DNA of 64,000 nucleotides from CAVUXJ01 sp963814975 (GCA_963814975.1 CAWFFB010000030.1:198762-262761); one strand, 5' to 3'. Shown: positions 16,559-26,228, counted from the first letter of the stretch. The notes: generated by a model not told the origin, from the letters alone. Translations and numbers: made by a program.

Positions 16559-18169
16559 ATGCATCCAGGCCAGTTCATTGCGCATTTCATCAACACCGCG
16601 ATCATCACGGCCATCGTCGCGGCGCTGGTGCTCTGGCGCTACAAGGTGGGTGTGCTCGCGGGCATGAGCACTGGCGGTACCGTGGAGCTCCCGATACCAC
16701 CGCCAGCCTTGCGAGCGCCGGCCTCCGGGACCGCGGCCGCGGCGGACGCCGTCGTCTGGGAGCGGCAGGTGCGGCGCCGCGTCGACGTCGGCACCGCCCT
16801 GATCGTGCTGGTGTGCTCGCTGCCGCTCGCATATCTCGCCGCCGCAGCCGTCGGCGACACGACGCCGATGCATGTGCTGGGGCAGACGGGTCAGTTCCTG
16901 CTTGCCGCGGTGCCGATCGCCGCCTTGCTGGCAGCCTATTCGTGGCGCCAGGCGCTACTTCATGCCGTCGCGCTGCTGGCCGGCGGCGCGGCGCTGATGC
17001 TGGCGGTGTCCGCTCTGCAGCGGTTGGCAGTCGGCCGGTCGCCGTCGCCGGATCAGTTCCTCAACGGTCTCATCTTCCTGCAGCTGACCGCGCTCAATGC
17101 CGTCGCGCCGCTGCTGGTGATGCTGGTGACCGCGCTGCCGCGGGTGCGGGGAGTGGCGCCGATGACGTTCGTGGGCCTGCTGGTGTTCAGTCTTGCGCCG
17201 CTCGGGGGATCTCAGCTGACCCGCGCACTGGCCATGACCAGAACCGGCAGCGAGCTGGTCGTGAACGCGGGCCTGTCGATCGGGTTCGTCCTGCTGGCGG
17301 TGCCGACCGGCTGGGTGGCATGGCGGTGCCTGGCGGCAACGGCACGGGCGTTCGAGACCAAGCGTGTCGCCGACAGCGAGGTGCTGGTCAACGTGTGGTG
17401 GGTGATGTTCGTGTCCGCGTTCTGGATTGACTACGTGAACGTGCACCCCTGGTCGTGGCCGCCGCTGCTGATCGCCGTGGCCGTGTGCGTGGCGTTCGCC
17501 GTCCTCTACCGCTTGACGCTTCGGCGGTGGCTGCCGCCCTCGCGACCGGCATGCCGGACGCTGCTCCTGTTGCGAGTGTTCGCCGACGTGTCGCGTACTG
17601 AACGGCTGTTCGATCGGGTTGCCGGCCGCTGGCGATGGCTGGGTCCCGTGACGACGATCGCGGCGCCGGACGTGGCGGCCCGGACGGTGGACCCCAGCGA
17701 CTTCCTGGAGTTCGCCACCGGCCGGATGCACGCGCGGTTCGTGAATTCGGCCGCCGACCTCGACGAGCGCCTGCGGCATCTCGACGGGGCTCCCGATCCC
17801 GACGGCCGCTATCGTGTGAGCGAGCTGTGCTGTCGAGCCGACACCTGGCGCGCGGCTGTCGTAAGCCTGATGGATCGCGCCGACGCCGTTCTGATGGACC
17901 TCCGGGACTTCTCGAAGAAGCGCGCCGGCTGCGCCTTCGAACTGCAGCAGCTCGGCCAGCGCTTCGACGCGCATCGGCTGGTGCTGGCCGTGGATGCCAG
18001 CACGGATCGCGAGTTTCTCGCCACGAACCTCGCCAGCGGCGCGGCCCGCATAGTCGAGCTGCCACGGTACGCCAGCGATCGCGATCTGGAGCACGTGTTC
18101 GAGGAAGTTGTTGCCGGGGCGTATGGCCAGGATGCAGCGCCACCTCGAGCCACGACGACGGTACGCTGA
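16559..18169 (+). CDS. Multi-pass membrane protein with cytosolic Rossmann/TIR-like C-terminal domain
   Basis: 536 residues. Residues 1-330 hold roughly eight hydrophobic helices. After a basic linker (YRLTLRRWLPPSRPACR) the last 190 residues form an alternating alpha/beta domain: LLLLRVFADVSRTERLFD, then GPVTTIAAPDVAARTVDP, then ADAVLMDLRDFSKKRAGCA, then RLVLAVDAS. This strand order and the conserved MDLRDFS...GCAFEL block recall TIR-like or nucleotide-handling Rossmannoid domains, but I cannot name the family. No catalytic glutamate is assigned. The divergent neighbour at 15801 may be a partner. Confidence 0.75.
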   Translation: MHPGQFIAHFINTAIITAIVAALVLWRYKVGVLAGMSTGGTVELPIPPPALRAPASGTAAAADAVVWERQVRRRVDVGTALIVLVCSLPLAYLAAAAVGDTTPMHVLGQTGQFLLAAVPIAALLAAYSWRQALLHAVALLAGGAALMLAVSALQRLAVGRSPSPDQFLNGLIFLQLTALNAVAPLLVMLVTALPRVRGVAPMTFVGLLVFSLAPLGGSQLTRALAMTRTGSELVVNAGLSIGFVLLAVPTGWVAWRCLAATARAFETKRVADSEVLVNVWWVMFVSAFWIDYVNVHPWSWPPLLIAVAVCVAFAVLYRLTLRRWLPPSRPACRTLLLLRVFADVSRTERLFDRVAGRWRWLGPVTTIAAPDVAARTVDPSDFLEFATGRMHARFVNSAADLDERLRHLDGAPDPDGRYRVSELCCRADTWRAAVVSLMDRADAVLMDLRDFSKKRAGCAFELQQLGQRFDAHRLVLAVDASTDREFLATNLASGAARIVELPRYASDRDLEHVFEEVVAGAYGQDAAPPRATTTVR

Positions 18170-18218
18170 ATCAGAAACGGCCCTCGCGGTACGGCAGCCT
18201 GATCTCGCTCGGTCGGAA

Positions 18219-18283
18219 CAAGGCCAACGTCGCGGGAATCGTGCGAGAAGGTTGTTTCCTCAGCCTGGAGTCGGAACCGCTCG
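18219..18283 (+). repeat. Dispersed repeat R2, copy 1
   Basis: About 57 bases beginning CAAGGCCAACGTCGCGGGAA, nearly identical (one indel, a few substitutions) to 40736-40793. It lies at the 3' end of the broken lantibiotic dehydratase. Same orientation as copy 2. Confidence 0.75.
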
Positions 18284-19839
18284 CTCCGATCGAAGCGACC
18301 CGGCTGGGCTCGAGACTGGTCTGGTATCTCCCGCGCGGCTTCGCGCCAAGCGGCCTTTATACAGGCATGACAGGAAATCGTACACCACGAGCTCCTGCGC
18401 GCGCTGTTCGGCTCTGAACAGCCGATTGAGATGCATGTGAACGTAGCTTTCCGCGAGCACCGGGATCGGCACATCCAGCGATCCCGAACGCTCCGCGGCG
18501 TGCAGGGCTGCTAGCGCCTCTTGTGCGCGCGTCGAGCGATCAGCGAACGCGTCCAGCCACCCTGTCGACGCGTCGGATGGCTCTGAGTCGAGCAGACGGT
18601 GCAGGCCTGGTCCGACAGCGCGGTACTTCGCCGCCAGCTGACGTGCGAACGGCGCATCGGCGCGGAACTCCCGGCCGAAGATCTCGCGGAGCTTCTGCAT
18701 CAACCGGAGTTTCGCCTCCAGATCGAAGCCGAGGTCCGACAGCAGCGCGTCGATGCCAGCGATAGCGGCTTGCCATCGCAGAACGGGGCTGCCGATGCCG
18801 CTCACCGGATCGAGCAGCTGGACGATGGTTTCACTATCGGCCCAGAAGTAGCGTTCGGCAGCGTCGATCCCAGCCTCGCCGCCGTAGCGTTCGATTTCAC
18901 GCTCGTAGGTGTCGAACCCGAGCCGGCGCACGAGCCCATCGCCGAGCGCCTTCGCGACGACGCGCTCGATGCGGCGTTGAATTGTGGCGGCGTGTGTCTT
19001 GCCGGCCGCATGCAGGCGCCATCTGAGATGCTCGTCGGGATCGGTGTAACGGATGAAGAACCATCGATCGATCACGCGCTTCGACAGCAGTGCCTTGCTG
19101 ACCGGGCCGATCAGCTGTGACAGCAATCGGTCGGCGGTGCTCGCGCTTGTGTACAGCTTGGCAAACACCCATTCCGACCCCGGCGCGAACGTGCGCGGAA
19201 TCGAGATCGGATCGCAACGGCGCGGCGTCGGGGCGGGTGCGCTCGCTGCCGTCTGTGGTCGCACGACTCGCGGAATCAGCAGCTCGTGCATGTAACGCCC
19301 ATCATCGCCTTCGGCGCACAGTTCATCCGGGCCCGGGTACATCTCTGTGAGCGTCGCGGATTCACGGTCCTTCAGCAAGTGGATCAGCGAGTCGATCGCG
19401 AGAGCGTTGTCGAGATCAACGGGGAGCGTGTTGTCGGCGTCGGTCAGCACGACCCAGCGCGGCAGCCGACGCCGGACTCTTCGTCGAGCGCCTCGACGAG
19501 CGACACCTCGCGATACTCATAGCGCTCGGCGAATACCGCCCGAAAGCGACGGAGTCGATCGTGGTCGGCGCCTGGAGTCAGCCGGCGCAGGACGTCGACG
19601 CCGCGGATGATCTCGGCCACGAGCGCTCGATCGAGCGTCGCCCGGAACGCCGGGCGGACGAGATCGACTTGAAAGAGACGCGTCAGGTCGACCTTGACGG
19701 GGAAGGTCCCCAGCCGGTGTGCGATGCCGCGGTACCGTGCGGGTTCCGCTCCGAGCCCATCGCGGTCGAGCGATTCGAGCAACGCTGCCACCTGCGCCAA
19801 CTCCCGCGCCACAGGTTCACCCTCGGGAGCGCGGCGCAA
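18260..19839 (-). pseudogene. Lantibiotic dehydratase (LanB) remnant with an internal deletion
   Basis: Two pieces of one LanB-like gene. 19839-19470 encodes part of the glutamylation domain (LGTFPVKVDLTRLFQVDLV ... ERYEYREVSLVEALDEESGVG). At about 19465 the reading jumps, one frame off, to RLPRWVVLTDADNTLPVDLDN and the C-terminal elimination (SpaB_C) domain (WVFAKLYTSASTADRLL, WFFIRYTDPDEHLRWRL). In intact proteins some 300-400 residues separate these, so an internal deletion plus loss of the N-terminus is the simplest reading. The gene ends in repeat R2. No precursor peptide, cyclase or exporter gene is visible nearby, so this RiPP pathway is dead here. Confidence 0.85.
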
Positions 19840-19946
19840 CAGGTGGACCAGACAGGCTCGCGAGGCCTCTATGCGGCGTGTCGGTGGTAGTCCTTCAACT
19901 GTTCACCCAACCGCAGGGACAGACTAATCAGTAGCCACATCATGAA

Positions 19947-21995
19947 TCAATCGATAGCGCGCGGCGAGGACTTGTTTGGCAGTGCGCGATAGACCTGGAC
20001 CCTTCCCCACCCGTCCTCGAACTGTCCTATCCACTCCAAGTCTCCCCGCCCCTCGAGTATCGTGACAGCTGTGACGTATGGTGCGGGATCAAGGAATCGC
20101 TCATGGATGATGACGTACACCGCACCGCGTCTCAGCAGCTCGTCCACCCAGGGTCCCGCGGGGAAATCGCGAAGAGCGTCCAACATGGTCCGATACGCGG
20201 GAGGATAGTAGCCGCTATAGCCGTTGAGCAGCGGATGCCAGTGAAAGGTTGATAGGTACTGGTAGATCGCGTCGTTCCTCGGAAACCAGTGGGGCAGCGG
20301 CATGGGTAATTCCGCCACGATCCCGGTCGGTTGCTGGCGCAGCCAGCGATAGGCCGAGGGCACGCCCGAGGGCAGGCGCATCAGCGACGGGGGAGAGAAC
20401 AGCTCGATCAGGAGCAGCACGGCTGTGCACACGGGAAGCGCTCGGCGCAGGTGAGTCGAGGAGACCCAAGTCATCACACGCGCAAACCCGAAACCGGCGA
20501 GGACCGCAAGCGCAAGCAGCACTAGCACACCGAACCGGGTGGGTACCCTCAGGCTGCGATACGGTGCGATCCAGGTATAGAGCACCTCATACAATGGCCC
20601 ATTGAAACCCAGCGTGGCGGACACCGAGAATGCGAGGATCACACCGTACATCAAGCGGTGGCGTGTCGGTGGCCACACGCCGAGCGCCGCGAGTGCGAGA
20701 GGGAGCAAGCCGGGAAAAAGATTGGTCTCCTGTCCGCCGAACTCTCTTTGGGTCCATCCGTACACGACGCTGTCGGCCGTCGCAGCCAGATAACTGGCCG
20801 CCGTGGCGCTGTAACGACGAACCTCGTCGACCGCGCGCCCACCTGTCATGTCCAGATTGGCCAGCAAGGGCTGCGCATAACAGGTCGCCACGGTGATGGC
20901 AAACAGCGCGCCGGCCAGGAGCGCGCCTGCGGTACGCACCTGTATACCCCGCGCGCGTGTCAGCAGGATGATCGGTGCGGTGGCGATGATGGTTGTCACG
21001 AAAAAGATAGCGTAATAGATGCTCGAAAGCGTCTGAAGGGCGACGAACATGCCGGTGTACAGGCCGTCTCGGAGCCGGCCCTGCTCGAGGGTACGGTGGA
21101 GCGCCAGAAGCGCGAAGGGCATCCACTGTCCCCACAGCAGCTCGAGATGCATGTAATGGTCGATCCGATAGAATCCGAACGCGTAGATAATGCCCGCCAA
21201 CACGCCGGCCGTTGCCTGTCGTGTCAGGTGCTGCACCAGCAGAAACGCCCCGAGGCCAGACAGCACGAAGCTGGCGAGCACCAGCAGGTTGTAGGCGAGG
21301 ACCTGATCCATGCCGATCCACAGAAGAGGCCCTGCCAGCACGCCTTGAAGCAGCACCGGATCCGAGTAGGCGAGGGTACGAGCTGCCGGGAAGAAGATGT
21401 TGCCCTCAAACAGATCGACCGGGTCGTGCCACAAGTGACGGGCAATCGAGGCCAGACGCCAGATGTTGAAAAAGGAGTCGTGGTGCGCAGCAACGTGCGT
21501 CGACAGCCCTGTGACCTGTGGCCAAGTCATCACCAGCGTCAGCCCAACGAACAGCCCTGCCACTCGAGCGGACATGCCGACGCGGGGTAAACGCCGCCAA
21601 GCGTCCCAGATCCGCAGATGGAGCGGGCACCGACGCACGAGCGTGTGACGAAGCGCCAGCACCACGAATGCCAGCAGGAGTACGCGCCAGCTGGACATCA
21701 CCGACACTCTGATGCCGATCGCTGCGAAGCGGAAACCGCCCAACACCGCCACCCACGCTCCTGCAACGAGTAGCACGAGGCCGGACGCATCGGCTGCGCG
21801 GACCCATGCAGGAAGAGCGCGGCAGTCTGGCGCCTGGCGACTCATGGACGCACGAAACGTGCATAGCTCCGCTGGCGTCATTCGGCGCAGAGCTCGCCTG
21901 AATCGGGAGACATGTCGGTCTCGTGTTTCGGAGGGCTCCATGGACTCGTTCATACGGCAGCCGGCAGCGAGCTTAGACAAATACCGTCGTGTCAT
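19947..21995 (-). CDS. Polytopic membrane protein, GT-C/6-pyruvoyl-tetrahydropterin-synthase-related type
   Basis: 682 residues with at least ten hydrophobic helices. After a 110-residue N-terminal part comes THVAAHHDSFFNIWRLA and NIFFPAARTLAYSDP, the pattern of GT-C glycosyltransferase-like membrane proteins (an acidic/histidine-bearing first loop), and a soluble C-terminal domain (WLRQQPTGIVAELPMP, LLNGYSGYYPPAYRTM) of the kind found in YfhO- and PTPS-related proteins. It may transfer sugars or modify envelope polymers. Start ATG 21995 is the first in frame; ATG at residue 15 is an alternative. It stands alone. Confidence 0.8.
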   Translation of the reverse strand: MTRRYLSKLAAGCRMNESMEPSETRDRHVSRFRRALRRMTPAELCTFRASMSRQAPDCRALPAWVRAADASGLVLLVAGAWVAVLGGFRFAAIGIRVSVMSSWRVLLLAFVVLALRHTLVRRCPLHLRIWDAWRRLPRVGMSARVAGLFVGLTLVMTWPQVTGLSTHVAAHHDSFFNIWRLASIARHLWHDPVDLFEGNIFFPAARTLAYSDPVLLQGVLAGPLLWIGMDQVLAYNLLVLASFVLSGLGAFLLVQHLTRQATAGVLAGIIYAFGFYRIDHYMHLELLWGQWMPFALLALHRTLEQGRLRDGLYTGMFVALQTLSSIYYAIFFVTTIIATAPIILLTRARGIQVRTAGALLAGALFAITVATCYAQPLLANLDMTGGRAVDEVRRYSATAASYLAATADSVVYGWTQREFGGQETNLFPGLLPLALAALGVWPPTRHRLMYGVILAFSVSATLGFNGPLYEVLYTWIAPYRSLRVPTRFGVLVLLALAVLAGFGFARVMTWVSSTHLRRALPVCTAVLLLIELFSPPSLMRLPSGVPSAYRWLRQQPTGIVAELPMPLPHWFPRNDAIYQYLSTFHWHPLLNGYSGYYPPAYRTMLDALRDFPAGPWVDELLRRGAVYVIIHERFLDPAPYVTAVTILEGRGDLEWIGQFEDGWGRVQVYRALPNKSSPRAID

Positions 21996-22461
21996 CTGAT
22001 GATCCCACTATATGAGCGCATCCGAAGGGGAATCCCCGACCAAGGCTCATAAGCCATTCGCACTCTTCCGAGCGTAACAGTCGGACGGGTCCACTGCCCG
22101 TTTCACCATCCCTCATGCTCCTTGGGAATTGAGGCGGACGCCGCTTGAGCGCCCCCGCACAATAGGCGGTGGGAGCCGTTCCGTCTGGGCGATTCCCCGC
22201 GGTTTATCCAGCAGCTCCTCCAGTCATTGCTCGAATTGATGCCGCTTGAAACGCCGCGGTCGGTCACTCGCCGCGTGTGATTCGGCAGCACGACCGAAGG
22301 ACCTCTTTCGCAATGGCCGCGGTTCACTTCTTGCCAGCCGCCCGCCGTGTACGAGCGTCATGTAACGAATCGCAGGGACAGAACACTAGACATCGTTACG
22401 TAGAGGTCACTCTGATGCCGCACGTTTCACGTGCCCTGAGCAACACCGAAGGAGTTGCGCG
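21996..22461. other. Intergenic stretch
   Basis: About 460 bases between divergent genes. No recognisable gene on either strand; the small frames are unsupported. It should contain the promoters for both neighbours. Confidence 0.4.
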
Positions 22462-23397
22462 ATGCAGATCAACCGATTGTGGACGGCGATGCTCACCCGC
22501 GAGCGCGTGGACTCCGACACCGACAGCTCCATCAACGTGTCCGTGAATACCGATGGCGTTGAGCGTTTGAATCGTACATTTCCCGACGCTCAGCAGACCG
22601 ATCAGGAACGCGGAGTTGCCAATCTGTACGATGTCGACGTGACCGATAACTCCATTCAGGGCGAGCAGCTCACGGATTCCTCCATCCGCATCGGAATCAA
22701 TGGTGACGACGCATGGCGCCCGCAGCATGTGTTCGTTTTTGGCGAAGGCGTTACCCGACGGGGAATCAACGAAACACAAGCCCTGGCCATCGAGACGGAG
22801 ATCGACACGACGCTGAGCACGGATTCGAGCGAGGGACCGTCTGGCGTGCCGCTTCGTCTCGTGGGGCATGGCAGCGGTAGCCTGCCAATCCGGCGGCTCT
22901 TCATCCTCGTGCGCAGCATCGCGAGCGATCGTCCGCCGGAGGATGGAGGCATCTTCGGCAGTGCGGTCCCCCATGGGACCGTCACGGACGCGCCGCTTGA
23001 AATCCAGATTGTCAGTCAGGGCAGATTGGTGGTTCTGTTTCAGATTCGTGATACTCCCCAAGAAGACCTGGAGTTTGGCGAAGCCAATTTCTACACCATG
23101 CCCGTGATTCTGCCGTTTACACGCGCGCAGCTCGAGATTGATTCCATCACGCTCCGCATTATGGGTATGGACGACTACGAGCCGCTTAGCCTGTTCATCT
23201 TTGGCGCGGACCAGGCAGCCGGCCGTCCGACGTCCATGGTGCCCCTGGTGAGCATTTCGAATTGGCGCCAGGCCGGCTTAGGCGTAATCGACTACGACCC
23301 CACCAACGGTACCGGTGCGGTGGCACTGCCCCTAGCGGCGTTGCCTACCGAGGTGCCTTCGGTCGTCGAGACGACGTTCACCGCGGCAATTTCTTAG
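22462..23397 (+). CDS. Protein with two PLAT-like beta-sandwich repeats, unknown function
   Basis: 311 residues, no signal peptide, start ATG 22462 behind GAAGGAG. Two halves have a similar layout: SSINVSVNTDGV...SSIRIGINGDDAWRPQHVFVF and LEIQIVSQGRLVVLF...DSITLRIMGMDDYEPLSLFIF. Each ends with a predicted strand, then an acidic D-D turn and FxFG, as in PLAT/LH2-type sandwiches. It is acidic overall. There is no enzyme motif. A binding or structural role is likely. No operon partner. Confidence 0.7.
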   Translation: MQINRLWTAMLTRERVDSDTDSSINVSVNTDGVERLNRTFPDAQQTDQERGVANLYDVDVTDNSIQGEQLTDSSIRIGINGDDAWRPQHVFVFGEGVTRRGINETQALAIETEIDTTLSTDSSEGPSGVPLRLVGHGSGSLPIRRLFILVRSIASDRPPEDGGIFGSAVPHGTVTDAPLEIQIVSQGRLVVLFQIRDTPQEDLEFGEANFYTMPVILPFTRAQLEIDSITLRIMGMDDYEPLSLFIFGADQAAGRPTSMVPLVSISNWRQAGLGVIDYDPTNGTGAVALPLAALPTEVPSVVETTFTAAIS

Positions 23398-23519
23398 AGA
23401 ATCGCAGAATTGTGCCTGCGGATAGGCGTCGATGAACGCGCTGAACCGCAGGTCGAGCCTGGGTTTTGAAGGCCTGCGCGACTTCTGAGTGCAGCGTCCT
23501 CCGAGGTGCACGTTGCTGT

Positions 23520-24317
23520 TCAGACGTCCTTGCCGATCGCCGCGGTCCACGCGGCGATCTGACTCTCGGTCATGGTGCCCGTGGGCTCGGCGCGGCCGTC
23601 GCGATAGTGCAGGCGTTCCAGGTCGTAGAGATACTGTTCGCGCGACAACATCGTTCCATAACAGATGTCGTTGTCGGTGCGCGGACGACTGACCCCGAGC
23701 CGCCGGATCAGCTCGTCCATCACCCACGTCGGCACGCTCTCGCGCTTGTCCGGATAGACGAAACCGAACAGAATCAAGTGGCTCAGGAGCACGCGCCAGT
23801 GATCGCCGAACCGCATCAGCAGCCGCGGCCAGTCGAGCGATGGACCGGTTTCGCGGAGCAGGTGTATGACGTCGGCGCCGTCGAAGCGCTCGCGTTCCTG
23901 CACGAAGGCCTTGGACCAGATCATTTCCTCGACCGGCGACAGCCGCGTCACGACGCCAAGCAGATTGGCTTTGGTGGCGTGCTCGAACCAGAGGTCGTCG
24001 ACGCGCGCGACACCATTTCCGGAGGCAAAAATCACGTCGATGAAATGCTCGTCCTTCCACACTTTGCCGAGCCAGTGCGTGAACGTCAGCTCGGTTCGGC
24101 ATCCGGCGTTGGCGAACGCCTCGAGGACGCGGGCGCAATCAGGCGGCTTGACGAAAATATCCATGTCCTTCGTGTTGCGCGGGACGTTCGAATAGTGTGA
24201 GTAGGCGAGCGCACCGCCGACGAGAAAAGGAATGCCGGTCCCTTCGAGTGTCTGCAGCACGCTCCGGTAAAATATCGCCTCCGGCGCTTGTACCGCGCGA
24301 GCGTTGGAAGTCTCCAT
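23520..24317 (-). CDS. Nucleotidyltransferase-fold protein
   Basis: 265 residues. It has the minimal nucleotidyltransferase core FLVGGALAYSHYSNVPR followed by TKDMDIFVKP, where the D-x-D pair would bind metal, then a helical C-terminal region with WVMDELIRRLGV. It resembles aminoglycoside/uncharacterised NTases that act on small molecules or proteins. The upstream gene on the same strand is a metallophosphoesterase ending 23 bases before its start, so they form a two-gene operon. Opposed NMP-transfer and phosphoester-cleaving activities in one unit are suggestive but untested. Confidence 0.82.
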   Translation of the reverse strand: METSNARAVQAPEAIFYRSVLQTLEGTGIPFLVGGALAYSHYSNVPRNTKDMDIFVKPPDCARVLEAFANAGCRTELTFTHWLGKVWKDEHFIDVIFASGNGVARVDDLWFEHATKANLLGVVTRLSPVEEMIWSKAFVQERERFDGADVIHLLRETGPSLDWPRLLMRFGDHWRVLLSHLILFGFVYPDKRESVPTWVMDELIRRLGVSRPRTDNDICYGTMLSREQYLYDLERLHYRDGRAEPTGTMTESQIAAWTAAIGKDV

Positions 24318-24340
24318 GTGGTCCTTTGCGGCAGCCGGCG

Positions 24341-25120
24341 CTACGCCTGCGACATCGCGGCAGATGCGACGGGCTGCTCGTGCGGCTCGTCGCTGAGTGG
24401 AATTTCGAATAACCGGAATGGAGGACGATCCGCAAACGACCGCGCCAGCAGCGGCATCGACACGTTGTAGACTGGCACCCCGATGGCGGTCCTGCCTTCA
24501 AGGTGGCCCCGGTGAGCGTGGCTGTGCACAACCAAAGAAACCCTGTACGTATTGATCGGTTCTTCGAGACGGCTCGATCCGAGGAACGGATAGATCTCCA
24601 GGGGCTCGCCTTCCACCGTCTGGACGATCGGTGAGTAATGCAACAAGGCGACGATCGGCACCGAGCCGATGCGGCCGAGCGCTGTCTCGAGCTTCAAGGC
24701 TTCGTCGACCGCTTCGTGCACGAATTGCTTGATCGTCGTTTCGCCCCACGGCGCGAGCGAGCGCTGGCCGAAGCCGCCGCCGAACCCCTTCACGCCTGCG
24801 ATCCCGATGCCGTGCGTCTCGCAGATATCGCCATCGAGAATTGTGGTGCCCGACTCGCCGAGGATGTGCCGGACCTCGTCGGCTTTGCCCGACTCGTGGT
24901 CGTGGTTGCCGAGAACGGCGATCACCGGCACGCGAACGGCGGTGAGCTCGCGCGCCAGCATTCGAGCCTCGTCGGGGAGGCCGTGGTCCGTCAGGTCGCC
25001 GGCGAGCAGCACCAGCTCGGCCGATTCCCCGGCTTTAGCCAGTAGAGGCTGCAGCGTCGCCTGCGACGATTTGGAACAGTGCAGGTCGCCGAGCGCTGCG
25101 ATGCGCACCACTTTTGCCAT
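24341..25120 (-). CDS. Calcineurin-like metallophosphoesterase
   Basis: 259 residues, cytosolic. All metal-site motifs are seen in order: GDLHCSK, GDLTDHG, GNHDHES, LHYSPI and HSHAHRG. The N-terminus MAKVVRIAALGDLHCS puts the first motif right at the start, normal for the family. It is first in an operon with the nucleotidyltransferase-fold gene. Substrate unknown; phosphodiester or cyclic nucleotide cleavage is possible. Confidence 0.9.
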   Translation of the reverse strand: MAKVVRIAALGDLHCSKSSQATLQPLLAKAGESAELVLLAGDLTDHGLPDEARMLARELTAVRVPVIAVLGNHDHESGKADEVRHILGESGTTILDGDICETHGIGIAGVKGFGGGFGQRSLAPWGETTIKQFVHEAVDEALKLETALGRIGSVPIVALLHYSPIVQTVEGEPLEIYPFLGSSRLEEPINTYRVSLVVHSHAHRGHLEGRTAIGVPVYNVSMPLLARSFADRPPFRLFEIPLSDEPHEQPVASAAMSQA

Positions 25121-25621
25121 GGCTGGATACCTTCAAGAGTTGAGCCAAGAAACGCGGCCGTCGAAAACTACTATGCCAGGCCGACATGGAGGCCTGGCTC
25201 GAACGTCACGAGCATGGTCCGAGGAATCATGGAGATGCGGTGTGAATAGAAGGTGCTCGCGGACGAAATCGTGGCCGATCGGTCCCACCCTTGACGAATC
25301 GATTCAACGTGACGTAAAAGCCAACGGAGAGTCCCCAGACCGATCACACTGGACGGCATAGCCTCGGTTGCTCGATCGCGAGGCACCGTCAATGCTCTCG
25401 GGGCGCATTGACTCAATGGGCTCTTACCCGAGTTGCGTGAGTGCAGAACCGCGGCGACCGGCGCGACCGGCTCGGTAGTCGTCACCCTGACCGCGGATGG
25501 AGTAGCTGCCGAGACATTCGGCGCCGTGCGAAGACGAACGTTCGCGTCGCCGCAAGTGTCGATTCCTGGCTGACGCCGCACGGCTGCACTTGGAGATGTC
25601 CCTCACCTCTACATTTAGTTC

Positions 25622-25667
25622 CGCTGACAGCGTTCACCAGATCACGCTGACAGCGTTCACCAGATCA
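25622..25667 (+). repeat. Perfect 23-bp tandem duplication
   Basis: Two exact copies of a 23-base unit, starting CGCTGACAGCGTTCACCAGA, lie head to tail. There are only two units, so this is a recent duplication and not an array. Confidence 0.9.
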
Positions 25668-25685
25668 GAAGTGTACGCCACTTCT
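25667..25685. terminator. Hairpin after the tandem duplication
   Basis: AGAAGTG and CACTTCT form a perfect 7-bp stem with the loop TACGC. No strong T-run follows. It could be a terminator or the relic of an element end. Confidence 0.35.
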
Positions 25686-25979
25686 CAGAATTGCGTCGGC
25701 TCAGCCTTTTGCGACAGTTCCATCGAATTCCGCAATGCGATTGAGGCAAGCCCGAGTGTTGCCTCTCGCGCTTCAAACCTTGTGAACGTCCGGTGGCTCA
25801 ACTTGGTGCATGCTGCGCAGCCGCACCAGGGTCAGCGTCCGCGATTCCTGGCCCAACCGCCGCTGCTTCCCGTGGATCTGGAGAATCGGCCCGCAGGGAG
25901 ATCTCAATCCCGTAGAGCAGGCAAACCGCACGGGCTCTCGGGCGCCGGCGCTTAGTTCGTCCAGTGTGGTGAGCATTGA

Positions 25980-26228
25980 TTACGCCGGCTCGCGCAAGCC
26001 GTCCCTGAGGCCGATCCGTTCGAGCAGGCGCCTGAATCGCGGATCGTCTCGAACCCGGTCGTAACGCGGATTCACCAGCAGGGTGACGAGCATGCTCGAT
26101 CGCTCGTGAATCGCGCGCTCCAGCCATTCGAACGCACGATCGTACTCGCGCAACGCAAGGTAGATCTCGGCAATGCCCGGCGCGGCGACGTAGGAGGACG
26201 CCGGCTCGGAGCAGCGCCGCCCATTCAA
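25980..26228 (-). pseudogene. C-terminal fragment of a TPR protein
   Basis: About 80 residues, with YVAAPGIAEIYLALREYDRA, then WLERAIHERSSMLV and NPRYDRVRDDPRFRRLLERI. This is the characteristic last TPR of acidobacterial TPR proteins, often fused to protein kinases or winged-helix regulators. The upstream frame lacks the rest of such a protein, so only the tail remains. Confidence 0.6.

Larger units (their letters stand above)
25121..25979. other. Gene-poor stretch with tandem repeat and hairpin
   Basis: About 860 bases without a convincing gene. Several 60-130-codon frames run on both strands but none has family features. It holds a perfect 23-bp tandem duplication and a hairpin, listed separately. 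The base composition is a little less GC-rich around 25590-25760. Confidence 0.5.

Noticed and set aside
16955..18094. 379-codon minus-strand frame opposite the multi-TM gene
   Set aside because: Composition is that of reversed transmembrane codons; the plus-strand reading has coherent helices and a folded domain.
25622..25667. CRISPR or satellite array
   Set aside because: Only two head-to-tail units with no spacer; no cas gene in the window.
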